From Vermamoeba vermiformis (taxonomy: Eukaryota; Tubulinea; Echinamoebida): a DNA stretch of 64,000 nt. The first letter of the stretch is position 1, and the number at the start of each line of letters is the position of its first letter. A model generated the notes under the pieces. The model had not been told where the DNA came from and did not search any database. It saw only the letters and a list, made by a program, of their open reading frames with translations. The stretch lies in assembly GCA_045837725.1 (NCBI GenBank), contig JBEWZL010000216.1, positions 186,001 to 250,000 of the forward strand, in the 5' to 3' direction. The translations under genes were made by a program, and so were the position numbers. Positions 22,443 to 34,109 of the stretch are shown in pieces.

Positions 22443-24241
22443 ATGACGCGCTTAGCACAAATTTTGCTTATTTTATGCGCTGTAACTGCTGTAGTACGTA
22501 ACCTGACCCATAAATCTTTCTGCTACAAATCCGTTGCCCTTTCGAAAATATCGCTCATTCTGCTAATTTTAATTATTTCGGTATTTAGTTTATCTTAATA
22601 TTGATATTTTATTGTAGTTTTCAGCCAAGCCTACATTGTACGCAGTCACGAGCTTTTTTACCGGAGGAACTGGCGACCAATCGACAGAAACGGCGTCTCA
22701 TATCGTGCAATTGGATAAAGATACTGGTACTATTACAGATGTTATGGAAGTTTTGTTGTACGCAGGATCTAGGTACGAAAATTTTCAGAAAATTTCTAGA
22801 TCCCTATTAGATATTCCTAATTTGATGCTAAACGATATTAATATATTAAATATATTCTTAGCTTGACCTATGATGGTATTGCAGCAATGGATACCGCCAA
22901 CGGAGTCTATTATTATGCGACTGACGGAAACAATAACTTTATGTTCCGTGGAAACGTTCAAACCGGCAAATTAATGTCGCCAGTATCGTTTTCATTGCAG
23001 GCTATCGATTCGTAAGTATTTAAATATGCAATCGATTTACTTTCCGCAGACTCTAATTTTCGATCCGGATCAGTATTACCTACGATAGCCTTAAACAACG
23101 AATGATTGGTAAAAAGACGCTTAATGTATTGCTATAATCGTATTTCTAATGTCTGATTGCAGTCGTTGGTCCTTCTAAGCAAGGCATAAGCTTGATCTCG
23201 TTTCCAACTGACGAATCCGAACCATTTAGCTTAAGTACGTTTAAATATCGCGTTAATGACTCGAAACTTAACGATTTTTTATGAAAGTTACCACGTTACC
23301 TCCCGGACCGATTTTTACTTGGGCAACTATTGACTCTGCCAACCAGATGTACTATTACCAATTGCTTACTTTAATTAATAGCACTGCCTATTACTCTTCG
23401 CTTAACTCAGTAAGTAGTTGAGTAATTATTGAACAATCTAGCTCAGTTAACAATTAGTTATCGTTAACGAATCCGTCGCAACAAACAAGCATGTGGTTGA
23501 AGAATTGCGGTGGTCCTGCTTACTTATGGCCCAACGGAATTGTCTACGATGCTAACACGAAAGTGCACTACACATTGAGCTATCAATTTGTAACGGAAGG
23601 TGCGTACGGAAAATTTTACCAAAATTATTACGCGTTTCATTCAAAAAACCAACAAAATTTATTTTATTAGAAAAACTTGCACATCTTGAAGACCAATTTG
23701 TTCAAAAATGACGTATTATATTATAATTTAATGGTCTATGGCAAAAAACCGCGTAAATTTTGCGGATTTAGAAAGGTCGTTCGATGCGTCATCGATCTGT
23801 CACAAAATCAAAAAATACCAACAGATTCGAGTTCCCCGCACCCATTTTCCCCTATACAGAGGTGCGAGCCATAAAAATTCGATAGTGGTGGGGATTTGCG
23901 TATTAGTTTCATAATAAAATTGATGTTGCAATAAAGTTGTGCAAAAATTTGGCCTTCGTTTTTTGATTGAAACGCGTAATAACTTTTCGAATCCAGGCCT
24001 GTACTATTATATCACTACTGTGCATCTGAACAAGGGTACATGCAAGGCAGTACCTGTTGCTATTGACAACACAGCTGTAGTCAGTGATTGGGCGTACGAT
24101 CCGAACACGCAGATCGCGTACACTGCTGCATCGATTAACGGTGCCAATTTGCTTTATCATATTCACGTACCAACTGCTAAGATACTCAAGACTGTGACCG
24201 TCGAGAAGTATTTTCCTGAATCATTGGCACTAGTTTTCTAA
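22443..24241 (+). CDS. secreted protein, probable beta-propeller
   Basis: About eight exons start at 22,443. The first encodes a signal peptide (MTRLAQILLILCAVTAV) and ends at a GTACGT donor. Later exons give repeated units with the pattern of hydrophobic strand, Asp, short turn and aromatic strand: SLTYDGIAAMDTANGVYYY, GPIFTWATIDSANQMYYYQL, WPNGIVYDANTKVHYTLSY and VSDWAYDPNTQIAYTAAS. That looks like a repeated-blade propeller. The protein is predicted to be extracellular or vesicular. No catalytic motif is obvious. The last intron (about 23,600-23,997) is much longer than the others because it contains a MITE. The stop is at 24,239-24,241. Confidence 0.8.
23628..23979. mobile_element. MITE with TA target duplication inside an intron
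   Basis: The ends are inverted repeats: TTACGCGTTTCATTCAAAAA on the left and, inverted, TTACGCGTTTCAATCAAAAA on the right, with one mismatch over about 21 bases. TA lies directly outside each end (23,626-23,627 and 23,980-23,981). The 352-bp length, lack of coding sequence and TA duplication fit a Tc1/mariner-type (Stowaway-like) MITE. It lies between the splice sites of the host intron and leaves them intact. Confidence 0.75.
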
Positions 24242-24333
24242 GATGATTAAAAAATAAAATTGGATCTTAATCTTTGAACGAATTTTGTTTTGTCCTACTC
24301 ATTCGGCTTTATATACAAACATTGCGCTATTAT

Positions 24334-27300
24334 TTACATCTTTTCAATGGGGATTCGTTTGATCAAATCTAACGCGTCCCGCATGTCAAGTCGTTTCTCG
24401 GGATCTGCATCCCAACAATGACGAATGATTCTAGCCCAAGCAGGAGGACATTCGATTAATGAGGGTCGTTTGCCTTTAACTACTTCCATGCCTAGTTGAA
24501 TGTAGTTCATATCTTGGAACGGGATCTTGCGCATCACCATTTCGTACAAGATCAAACCGAAGCTGTACACATCTGCTTTCTCCGTATATTCCTTGCCTAT
24601 AATGATGGAGAATTATTAATAAATAATAGCACTAAATACGGTGGTTCAATATGCTGCGTGCGATCTGTTTGAATTTTGAATGCACGCATCCGCGGATGTG
24701 CTTACCTTCCATAACTTCAGGAGCCATCCAAATAGGAGTACCAACGTTCGAAGTCATCTTGGACGAATCTTGTAACATTTTAGAAAGACCAAAATCGGCA
24801 ATTTTAGCACGTGACAGATCCAAGTCCAACTGTTGAAAAACGACGTTAGTCCTGATTACCAAATTTAGTAATTGATCTGAACTTACCAAGATATTCAACG
24901 ACTTGAGGTCCCGATGCACGATCATAGGCCTCATTTGATGCAAGTACGCTAGACCCGATGCAATATCCACGGCAAACTGCTTCATCTGCTTGGGTGTCAA
25001 AGTTACATTTTTCTTATGCAGCAAAGTATACAAATCTCCGCCGCCCATAAACTCCGTTACTATACAATAGTTCGGGTGTTCGAAGCACATGCCCATAAAT
25101 AACACGACGCTAGGTGACCGTAATTTCCTAAAATGGAAAAAAAAGTTTTAGATCCGTGTTCCGATCCAACTTCGAGGAACTTTTTTGATATTATATGACT
25201 TACACTAAGAGTTCTACTTCTTTTTTTGCGTCATCAATGTCGCTCTCAGAGAACTGCTTCAATTTTTTGATCGCAACTTCAACGCCGTTCCACGTGCCCT
25301 GGTAGACTTTACCAAAGGTTCCTTCGCCCAATTTTCTTTCAAATTTCAATTCACTGTAACTGATTTGATAGAGCATTTGATCCGTATTCAATTGTTTCAT
25401 TTGCAATTCTTTTGCTTGTTGTTCGACTTCTCTTAATCTCTTCGCTAACTTTTGTTCTTCAATTTCTAATTTTCTGCGTTGAATTTCCAGCTCTTCTCTT
25501 TGCATCACAATTTCTCTATCATTCGAATTTCTAAAGCCGATATTGTCGCTGCTATTTTTCTTCTGTTCTATAGACACTAAAGCCATCGCGTGGTTATCTC
25601 CGCATGCGATCGCTTTGACTCTGAAGTGCCGCAAAGACACGACTTCTTTCGGGGTCCAAATGTCTTTCAAACTCACGTGCCCGAGTTGTCCTCGCGCTCC
25701 ATTGCCCCAACTGTAGATCATTCCGTCACCTATAATGCGTAACAATTAAACATCATGACGACTAAAGAAATATCCGAACCTTAAAAGGCTTAATCTATCG
25801 AAATTTAACTAAAAATAGAAATCCAATACGAGCATTTGAGTGCTTAAAAATTCCAATTCTTCAGTAAATTTTCAAACTCGTCGTGGAGCAAAAATTGGTT
25901 TTCATTTTTTTGCATGCAATGAAAGTCTTACGTGAAAGGGCCATCGAAAAATTTCCTCCCGCGCAAATAGCCATAATTTTGATTTCTTTTATAGCGCTGA
26001 TTTCCTTCGGCGTCAATTGTTCCTTCGTGTCACCGTGACCTAATCGACCTTCGTCACCTGAGCCCCACGAATACACCGTGTTTTTGTCTAACAAAAATTA
26101 TTAGCATTAATTGATCTAGTTAAAAGGCGTAAGAATTCTCGGAGTGAATTTGAATTGATTAATTAATTTTACCTGATAAGGCAAGGGAATGTCCGAATCC
26201 AGCGTGCACGCGATAAAATTTGACTTTGGAGACGAGCTTCGGTCTGTTGCGGTCTTTTTTGTCACCGTGGCCTAATTGTCCTTTGGTGTTGTTGCCCCAC
26301 GTGTACAATTCTCCGCTCTCTGCAAATAAAAAATTAATTATCGTAACTTCGATCATCTCCAAAATAAAAACAAATAAAGGTAATATTTGCAGATCGTACT
26401 GGTTACAGCTATAAATAGATCTGCAAATGAAAAATCGAACGAAAATAAATTTGACTGTTCAAATGTAGGTCGAAAATATTTTTAGTAGTAATTATAAGAT
26501 CGGTTAATTTGATGGTTAACGTACCAGTGACGGCCAACATGTGCCCAAATCCCGCTGAAATATCGACGACTTGTTCAATGCCCGTGAGTCGTTTGGGCAG
26601 CGACAAGTCTTTGTTGTCCGAGTGTCCCAATCGACCATCGAATCCCCAACCCCATGTGTATACATTTCCCTCTTCTGTTAATATAATAATACTATTAGTT
26701 ACCAAATTTGGTATAGGGTTATTCATCATGTTATCTAAATTAGATCCGGAAAAAAAAGAATACACTTTTTTTTGTGACGTCAAAATGATAATTATACAAT
26801 TTCATATATTATACGTTACTATAAGACTATTTTTCTGAGAAAATCAAGCGAATTAAGTGCTTACTCGTCAATGCAGCTGAAAAAGATCCGCCAGCGGTAA
26901 TGCGAATAACTTGTTTCTCTTTAAATGCTGAGATAAATTTAGGGCTCGATGTACTCTTTTCATGTCCGAGTCCTAATTGACCATAGCTATTTGATCCCCA
27001 TGAATAAACATCGCCATCCTCTGAAAAAATGATTGTTAATTATTAAAATTTAATTTAAAATTAAATTCCGGATCGACAGTCGGCTAAATTTCAAAATTGG
27101 CCTCTTTTATAGAATTATGTACGTATTAATTATTGAGCAATTTTTTTTCGAAATCTTACCTGATAAAGCGAGTGTATGGTCAAATCCAGCAGCGATCGCA
27201 ATAATTCGCTTGGTAACTAATGCTTCGACGATTTTAGGCTTAAATGAGGGTAATCTATTGCCTTGTCCTAATTGACCTTTAGCATTGTCTCCCCATGAGT

Positions 27301-27674
27301 AAACTAAGCCCTCATCTGAAATTGATTTTTGTTAGAATCGATTAATTATTCTTAAGGTCCCATATTAAGATCTTTTAGGTATCAGATTATTTTGAATTCG
27401 ATATACAATAATAAATTATTATTTGCTTACTGGTAACAGCAAAGGACTGATCGGCGTTTGCGTCGATCGCAATAATTTTATTATTTAATAAATCGCCAAT
27501 TTCTTTGGGCTCACTCTGGTGTGTCTCTGAGCCCATATTCTCACTCAGACCTAAATTATAATTAAATTAATTATTAAAAACGGTTCGATCAGGAATAAAT
27601 AAATTAAAGTTCGAATCTAGCTTACCAAGCTGTCCAGAGTCGCATTGACCCCAAGCATAAACTGCATTAGACAT
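24334..27674 (-). CDS. RCC1-propeller / coiled-coil / TKL-type protein kinase
   Basis: The gene starts at 27,674 and has about eleven exons. The N-terminal part holds seven to eight RCC1 repeats, each with a YSWG or YTWG and a GQLG or GRLG motif. Most repeats sit in one exon that begins with E/D-x-G and ends with AL(S/T)-type residues. A coiled coil follows (REELEIQRRKLEIEEQKLAK), then a kinase domain with every key residue: GEGTFGKVYQG, VAIKKL, HRDLKSLN, DFGLSK and WMAPEV. The C-lobe ends at the TAA at 24,334. RCC1-kinase fusions of the TKL group are known from amoebae. The protein is likely a catalytically active cytoplasmic signalling kinase with the propeller as a docking or regulatory domain. 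Confidence 0.93.
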
Positions 27675-28415
27675 ATTAATAGCAGTCTAATCACTTAAAA
27701 CGATTGATCTAAAGTGTGTTCATGAATACAAACGGTGAACTCAATTATCATCTTGCAAGCTTTTACGAGAAAACACAACACTCAATAATATAATTGTGCA
27801 CTCATTCGTCGTTGAGATGATGATGTTAATTACCATCGATGATCAATAATACGCCAATGAAGGTATGTAACGGTAACTTTTGAATGACTGATCAATCAAG
27901 ATCATCGTTGTGCAGCCTCAAATAATTCGGAAAATATCCTTGTTACATTCTAATAATTAGCTTTGCAATATTATGCAAATTTTGTTCTCCAGTTTTGCTA
28001 AATTTATTTTCGCAAATCCGTCGATCTAACCTCAAGCTATCCTATAGGATTGGTGCTCGAAAGGTCCTACTGCATCACTCGGTGAGTTGAGGTTACCCAT
28101 AATGCAGTAAGTTGACTTGTTAAAGAAGTGCAACTAGGATCATCTTTCGCGCTCACTATTTTTCACGTTAGATTTTACAATGATGTTCCATTAGTTCTGC
28201 GTAAATTCTCCTACGGAGCGTTACTTGGGTTCTCAATCCCTTATTTACTAATTTAGCTTGGTAAGGCAATTCTAATTTTCAGTTCATGAACTGGCCATAA
28301 ATTAGAGCTGGCGTAAATCTGCGGTGTGCTTTGTCAAGTCAAAACGACAGGGTCCAGTTATTTAACGAGATTTTTGGGCAGTTCTTTTTCGTACAAAAAA
28401 TAATTTGACAACGAG
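27675..28415. other. divergent intergenic region with fold-back sequences
   Basis: This 741-bp spacer lies between two divergent starts and probably holds both promoters. TAACCTCAA at 28,027-28,035 pairs with TTGAGGTTA at 28,087-28,095 around 51 nt that include the palindrome CCTATAGG. No tRNA, snRNA or coding frame is supported. Confidence 0.4.
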
Positions 28416-30225
28416 ATGTGGCAAGCAAAAAGCGCGTGCGGCGTAATAATTGCGTTGGCTTGTCTTATTGCTACGTCGCAGGGACGATTGATTATATATG
28501 ACGGAGACACTATGGTGGCTAACTATTCAACGGGACTAATAATTTACGAAGGTAAGCAAAACTACATCCGAAAACATTTCGAAATTGAACTTGCCAATGC
28601 AATACTGTGCAATTACTAACATGTACATTCTTGTTAGGATTAATAGAGAACCCACCTCGGCGGATTGTAGGCCCAGTTTGTACAGCAGAAAGTGCTGCGG
28701 CCGGATGCATCGTTTTGTTTTTCGAACCACCTCCACCTGAACGAATAGCGCGAAGAATGCAAGCCATCAACGCAGCTGCCGTAGTTACAGGGAATAACGG
28801 CTATCATATTGGCTTTGCAAACACGCAAGTGGATAACGGTGACACCAGCGACATCTGGATTCCTACTTACGACGTGCCAAGTTTTGACATGGACGCCTTA
28901 CTACTGCTCATGCAGGACCTGGAGAAGAATGGAGCCAATATTACAGGGACTTTAGAGTATGGTAAGAGCTTGACGAGTTATTTAAGGGAGCAAATCCACT
29001 TAGCCCAAAATAGACATGTCTAATTTAAGTTTATTATGAACAGAGCCTGATGACTGGGTACCCGCGATGAACTCATGGCTAGTTACAGCGGGCCAGGTCA
29101 TATTAGGAGCCGAACTCTTGAACAATTTAATTCTGGCGATAATTGTCTGGATTCGCTTTTTCAGAATCGTCGTCCATCGAAGAACAAGAGCCGTCATACC
29201 TCACATTGTCTTATCTTTCGTCATTATAGCGTCAATATGTAAGTCTATTTGATTTTTTACCTTTCAAGGCAATTACTTAACTCCGGTGTTACGACAGTGC
29301 AACTCGCTGGATTGCCAGATATAGCAGGATTTCGTAGAATTTATCCATGCACAGCTAAGATCGTCTTATTTACTGGTCCGAGTCCATTCATCCTCTCCGC
29401 CATTATTTTAATGACGTTTGCATGGTAAGCGTAAATTTAAAAAATTTCAATTGATTGCGTTGACTTTCCGTTGACCGAAATATTGATTAACCTTTTTAGG
29501 CACGAGTGTCTCTCGCAAAATTCCCTCAAAGTGAACGCGTTTCTGGATCGTGCCAAGCTCCCGTTTTTCATCGCTTGTGGAGTCTTCTTTGGCCTCATTA
29601 TAACATCGATCCTTATGCGCACGTTGACACTCGCCAACTACTTCTCATACATCGAGATTTCAATCTGGGTACTCGTGTCAATGGGCTTAGCTATCTTCTT
29701 CATTGTAACGGCAGTGCGCGTTTTCAAACAGATCCGAAAATCATCCTCGTTGAGCGAAAAGAAACGATCCAACTCTACTAAGGTACGTGTAACATATTAT
29801 ATTGATTTTCTACGCTATTTTCCTTCGAATTAAATTTCATGATCCAATTCAGATCTGCATGATGTTTGGGCCAAAGAGAAAACGATACTAGTATGATATT
29901 AATAATATCTTTCAGATCACTCGTTCGTTGATTTTCATCGCTGCTACGTTGCTGCATTACGCATTTTCGATCATCATTTCGGCTGGCTTGTTCGCCAAAT
30001 CTCCGTATCGTAAGCGAACGCAACTATTACTATATAAGGCAAAATTAATCCAACTATTCTCTTCTTATAGACGTTGTTGCTTTATATTTCTGGATGTACG
30101 TCGCTATTCACTTGATCTGCCTTGCAATCGTCCTTGCGTTCATGAACGCGCAACAATCGTGGAATACGAGCGGAACAACGCAAGTCAATACAACTAACGC
30201 AACCTATGAGCATAGCTCTGTGTAA
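28416..30225 (+). CDS. receptor-like multi-pass membrane protein with signal peptide
   Basis: About seven exons from the ATG at 28,416 to TAA 30,223-30,225. A signal peptide (ACGVIIALACLIATSQG) is followed by an extracellular domain of about 150 residues. That domain has PA-domain-like features: CIVLFFEPPPPER, AINAAAVVTGNNG and WIPTYDVPSFDMDALL resemble the nucleotide-free lid domain of protease-associated proteins. A membrane domain of about six or seven helices follows (for example VILGAELLNNLILAIIVWI, FFIACGVFFGLIITSILM and ISIWVLVSMGLAIFFIV). A short Asn/Thr-rich tail ends the protein. The overall layout resembles a PA-domain 7TM receptor. The ligand is unknown and the membrane family is not certain. 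Confidence 0.75.
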
Positions 30226-30339
30226 TATAAAATTAAATATGTGTATAGAATTGATTTTTAATAGTTATTGACTTCGTCAAGCTTGATAGGGTGTTTTTTC
30301 GCGCTATTATAAGATTCTTAACTTTATACTACATCCAAT

Positions 30340-31317
30340 TCATTGTAATTTACAATTTTTGTCTTTCTGTTTATCGCTGTCTTTTGAGTCCTTGGTATTA
30401 TTATTAACGTTCTGTTTCACTTCACCGGATTCCACATAAATCGTTTCACAAAGCTTCTGAACGGCCTCTTGAACGTTTATATTGTTTTTAACGCTTACTT
30501 CCATCATTAATATTAAACGTTTCTTTTCATTATTTTCGTCTGCAATCATTTTTGCAATTAATTCTTCGATCTCGCCAGATCCGACTTTTCTATTATCAAC
30601 ATCGTCAATCTTATTCGCTACTATTAATACGTGACAGTTCTCCCTGGTGTATTTCCAAATATCCATGAACCATTTTTCTGCGTTTTCGAATGAAGCTCTG
30701 TTGGTTACATCCACGAACAATAACACTCCTTTCGCTCTATGATACGGAGAAGACATCCTACGAAACCTAAAATGGACGTTAGTAAGTACCTTTGAGCTGC
30801 TCAAAGGGTGAGTTTAGAGGATCCGTTGGCGGATGTCGCCGATCGTTTAGGGGTTTTTGATTTTTATAAGACTACGTCAATTAATTATTATGTAATTTAC
30901 CTAGCATTTTCGGACATGGTATCGTGCAATTCAGCGCGGACTATAACTCCTGCACAACTGGGAAGTGCCACCGTTTTGCGACACTACGCCAAAAATTAAT
31001 TTTTAATTTTCAATATTATAAACAAAATTAGTTAATTGTCTTGACGGCTTCAGATTTAATACTGTAATTCAAAATAATATTGTAAATTTTAATGAAATTA
31101 CGGATGCGGTCTTACTAGTTCGGCGTCATTTATTTCAGTAGGAGCATAAGACGAAGGAGCAGGCAATGGTTCACCACGAAATTGCTTGACAAACCAAGTC
31201 TTTCCGGTTTCTGGTTCTCCGACTAAGACTATCTGCCGAAAATTAGCATTGTAAAAGTAAATAGTAAAATTATCGGTGTAATACTTTATACTCCACATCG
31301 TATGAATTTTGTTCCAT
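30340..31317 (-). CDS. divergent Ras-like small GTPase (copy 1)
   Basis: Minus-strand gene starting at 31,317 (MEQNSYDVEYK). The P-loop reads GEPETGKTWF. The switch II region reads LHDTMSENARFRRM, so the usual DxxG and the catalytic Gln are missing. The base-specificity loop is intact (VANKIDD). It ends DKNCKLQ, which fits a CaaX-type prenylation site. Four exons are needed: after the P-loop exon the reading continues at TTGTGCAGG near 30,961, then joins across a 130-nt intron to the exon beginning RFRRM. It is the last of three tandem paralogs on this strand. It may bind GTP, but GAP-stimulated hydrolysis is doubtful. Confidence 0.75.
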
Positions 31318-31692
31318 TGTTTAGCGCTAGAAATAAAAAAGTCTTTGCGAAAGAATCTTCACTTTGCAACTTTACTTCCTATTATGGAATCCAACGAACG
31401 CAAACCTTAGTTTAATAGCTAAGAGCACCGGTCGCATTTAGACGCCGTGACTAAGATTCTGTAATTGCCTTTTATGGTAATATATCCGCATTACGTTAAC
31501 CACTCTCCTACCGAACTATCTTGTGGAATGGAAACCAACCACTTTCCATTTATAGTAATACTGCTGACCAATAGCAAAGCAGCAATAAGTACAGTGCACG
31601 TGCTCATATTAAGTAAGACAAATTGACCACAGTAGAGATCTGGAGTTAGCAAGAGGAAACAGACGTATTTACTTACTTATTACGTTAATACA
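31318..31692. other. spacer between GTPase copies 1 and 2
   Basis: It contains only AT-rich sequence and a short palindromic stretch near 31,500-31,560; no feature is supported. Confidence 0.35.
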
Positions 31693-32567
31693 TTACATTA
31701 CTATACATCGAGGTTTTTCTTTCTTAACGGTAACACTAGCTGTTAATGTAACTCTATTTTGTGTATTCGCTTCGTTTTCCAGCATTCGCCTTAAAATACT
31801 TCTAGCAATCATTTGAAGTGCTTGGTCGACATTATAATTTTGTTTAGCACTAATTTCAATAAATTGTACGTCACGCTCTGTCCAATATTCACGGCAGTTT
31901 TGTTCGATGAAATCCAGAATCTCCTCGTTCCGAACTTTTCGGTTGGCTGCATCGTCTGATTTAGTTGCCACAACTAACACTCGCGCGTTTTCCATGGTAT
32001 ATCGATCGATCACCTGCAAATGTTGCATTAAACTGTTGAAAGACTCGCGAGAAGTTACATCCACGGTTACAATAACTCCATGTGCACCTCTAAAAGGACT
32101 AGCACCTATTCTACCAAACCTAATACAATAGCGTGAATTATATGACCGTTTTAATTCTGCTATACCTTTCTTCTTTGTGCTTCCACAGCAGCATTTTGAT
32201 TTTTTATCCGTTTCCGGATCTGTGATAGTTTTTATTTTCTAAAATACATAGTATTAACACTTAATGTCATATTATAATATTTTATAAAGTAGCGCTGCGA
32301 TAAATAAGAATAAATAATTTTTTAAAAATTAATTGTTCAAAAGTCGGATGTGGACTTACTAAATCAGCGTCGAGCTTTTGAAATACATTTACATCAGGTA
32401 TTAATTCTTCTACGACTCGCAATATAAACCACGACTTTCCTGACCCCGGATCGCCCGTTATTACTATCTAAATTGGGATCAGTAGCTGTTTAGTATTACG
32501 TAGTATACTAAAATTCTAATATTACCTTAAATAAGTAATCATGATCTTGATTTGTATTGTGTTGCAT
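31693..32567 (-). CDS. divergent Ras-like small GTPase (copy 2), possible frame slip
   Basis: It starts at 32,567 (MQHNTNQDHDYLFK) and has about four exons. The P-loop is GDPGSGKSWF and the loop VATKSDD replaces NKxD. The switch II region would read LLWKHKEERFGRI, which lacks DxxG. To join TDPETDKK with this segment the frame has to shift by one base at a run of six A near 32,200. This could be a sequencing error, a real defect or an undetected splice. The end (EKPRCIVM) is a good CaaX box. The gene lies between two close relatives with the same exon pattern, so tandem duplication is the likely origin. Confidence 0.65.
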
Positions 32568-32978
32568 TGTTTCAATGAAAAGTAGAATTCCATTAATCCG
32601 TTGTCGTTACAAATTCTTTGGTTGGATGAATTTGTCCGTTAAACGCTATTCTTAGATCTGAGGAAACTCCCTACTGCATCGATTTCGGACCCAGTCCCTC
32701 AGGTTCTCGGCGAACTCCCTGGCTTAATTCATTTCATCATCAAGCGAACCACTGACTTTCCGATATTGGTGCTACGCTTCCTAACATCTATTTCTACTCT
32801 TATTGAAGGAATGTATACTGCTCGACAGGCGCAAGACGGTAGTGTACTTCATAAGACATTAAAATGTTTCCAAACGCAGTGAAGTACCACCAACAACGGG
32901 TATCAAAAAGGGTTAGATCTCCACGACGTGTCATTGTAATGACGTTGTATTTGTCAGTAGTACAATCGAATATATAAT
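32568..32978. other. spacer between GTPase copies 2 and 3
   Basis: It holds only short GATC-containing words and weak open frames; no gene is supported. Confidence 0.35.
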
Positions 32979-33858
32979 TTACATTACTATACACTTTTCT
33001 CTGTCTTTCTTGTTTGATGTTGCCGCAGCGGTTTGAGAATCCAGTTTAAGGCTTCTTAGTATCAGGTTAATTGCTTCCATAATATTGTGATCATTTTTAG
33101 AACTAATTTCTATAAACTGAACGGTTGTATTTCTCCACTCTTCTTTTTGCTCTTGGCCTTGGCGAATCGCATCCAGAATCTGCTCGTTAGACACTTGACG
33201 TTGCGCCAGATCGTCAGTTTTTGACGCCGCTATGACTATTTTGACGTTATCGATGGTGTCTTGATTAACCGTTTTGAACCAATATAGCATCTCGTCTAAA
33301 GATTTGCTCGACGTGACATCCACCAAATACAAAAGTCCATCAGCACCTCGATAACTCGTGTTCAAGGCGCCTCTCCTACATAAACGACGTTATTAAATAC
33401 TTACGTATGATCTGTTCACGTACACTCGATTGATGGACGAAGTATCCCAAAGTTGAATTTTGATCCTTTTATTTGTTTCCGGATCTGTAATTATTTTGGC
33501 TCTCTAAAATAACAAACGATATTAATACAATGGTTTTGCGTCATTTTTGTAATTTTTCGGTCTCGAATTATGCATCCAAGCAAAAAAAAAAATTCTCTTC
33601 TCGACTTACAAAATCAACGGTGAGAGTCGATGGATAATCTTCACGTGGTGCAAGAAATGGTTCGTTTGCAAACCTTCTTAAAAAACTCGTCTTTCCAGAC
33701 TCTGGTTCTCCAATCAAAAGGATCTACAAGAAAACTATTACACAAAACGTCCGTGGTCAGCCATAAATTGCTAATATTGAGGAAATATGGCACTAAATAG
33801 TTTTAAATACCTTGATTGAGTAATCAGGCTCCGCTTGGCTGTGGTTTGGTTGTTCCAT
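32979..33858 (-). CDS. divergent Ras-like small GTPase (copy 3)
   Basis: It starts at 33,858 (MEQPNHSQAEPDYSIK) and has four exons with the same arrangement as the two downstream copies. The P-loop is GEPESGKTSF. Switch II reads LWDTSSINRV, with Asp kept but the Gly and catalytic Gln missing. SKTD replaces NKxD. The C-terminus is DREKCIVM, a CaaX motif for membrane attachment. The acceptor for exon 4 fits only with a donor after CGAGT, which gives NRVRGALNTSYRGAD in line with the paralogs. It is probably a membrane-anchored, atypical GTP-binding switch. Confidence 0.75.
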
Positions 33859-34109
33859 TCACGACTCCAACAAATTAAACGCATAAAAAAGATAGATTTA
33901 AAACAAACCAAACGGCGGTGCAAATTGTGTCATAGTTGGCCAATGATAATTGAGCGTTGGTCAAGTACGGGACGCAAACGGGACGCGTACCTTTCTTCTC
34001 GTATTTGATCCTACCTCTAACCTACAAACTATATTTATTAGCTGAGAGCTTTAGCATACAATTAGAAACTAACGCTATTCATGCGAATTCTACGGCTTTT
34101 AGAGCGGAT

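Noticed and set aside
32800-32994. Open minus-strand frame just below GTPase copy 3
   Set aside because: It starts inside the last codons of the GTPase in another frame and has no homologous counterpart beside the sister copies.
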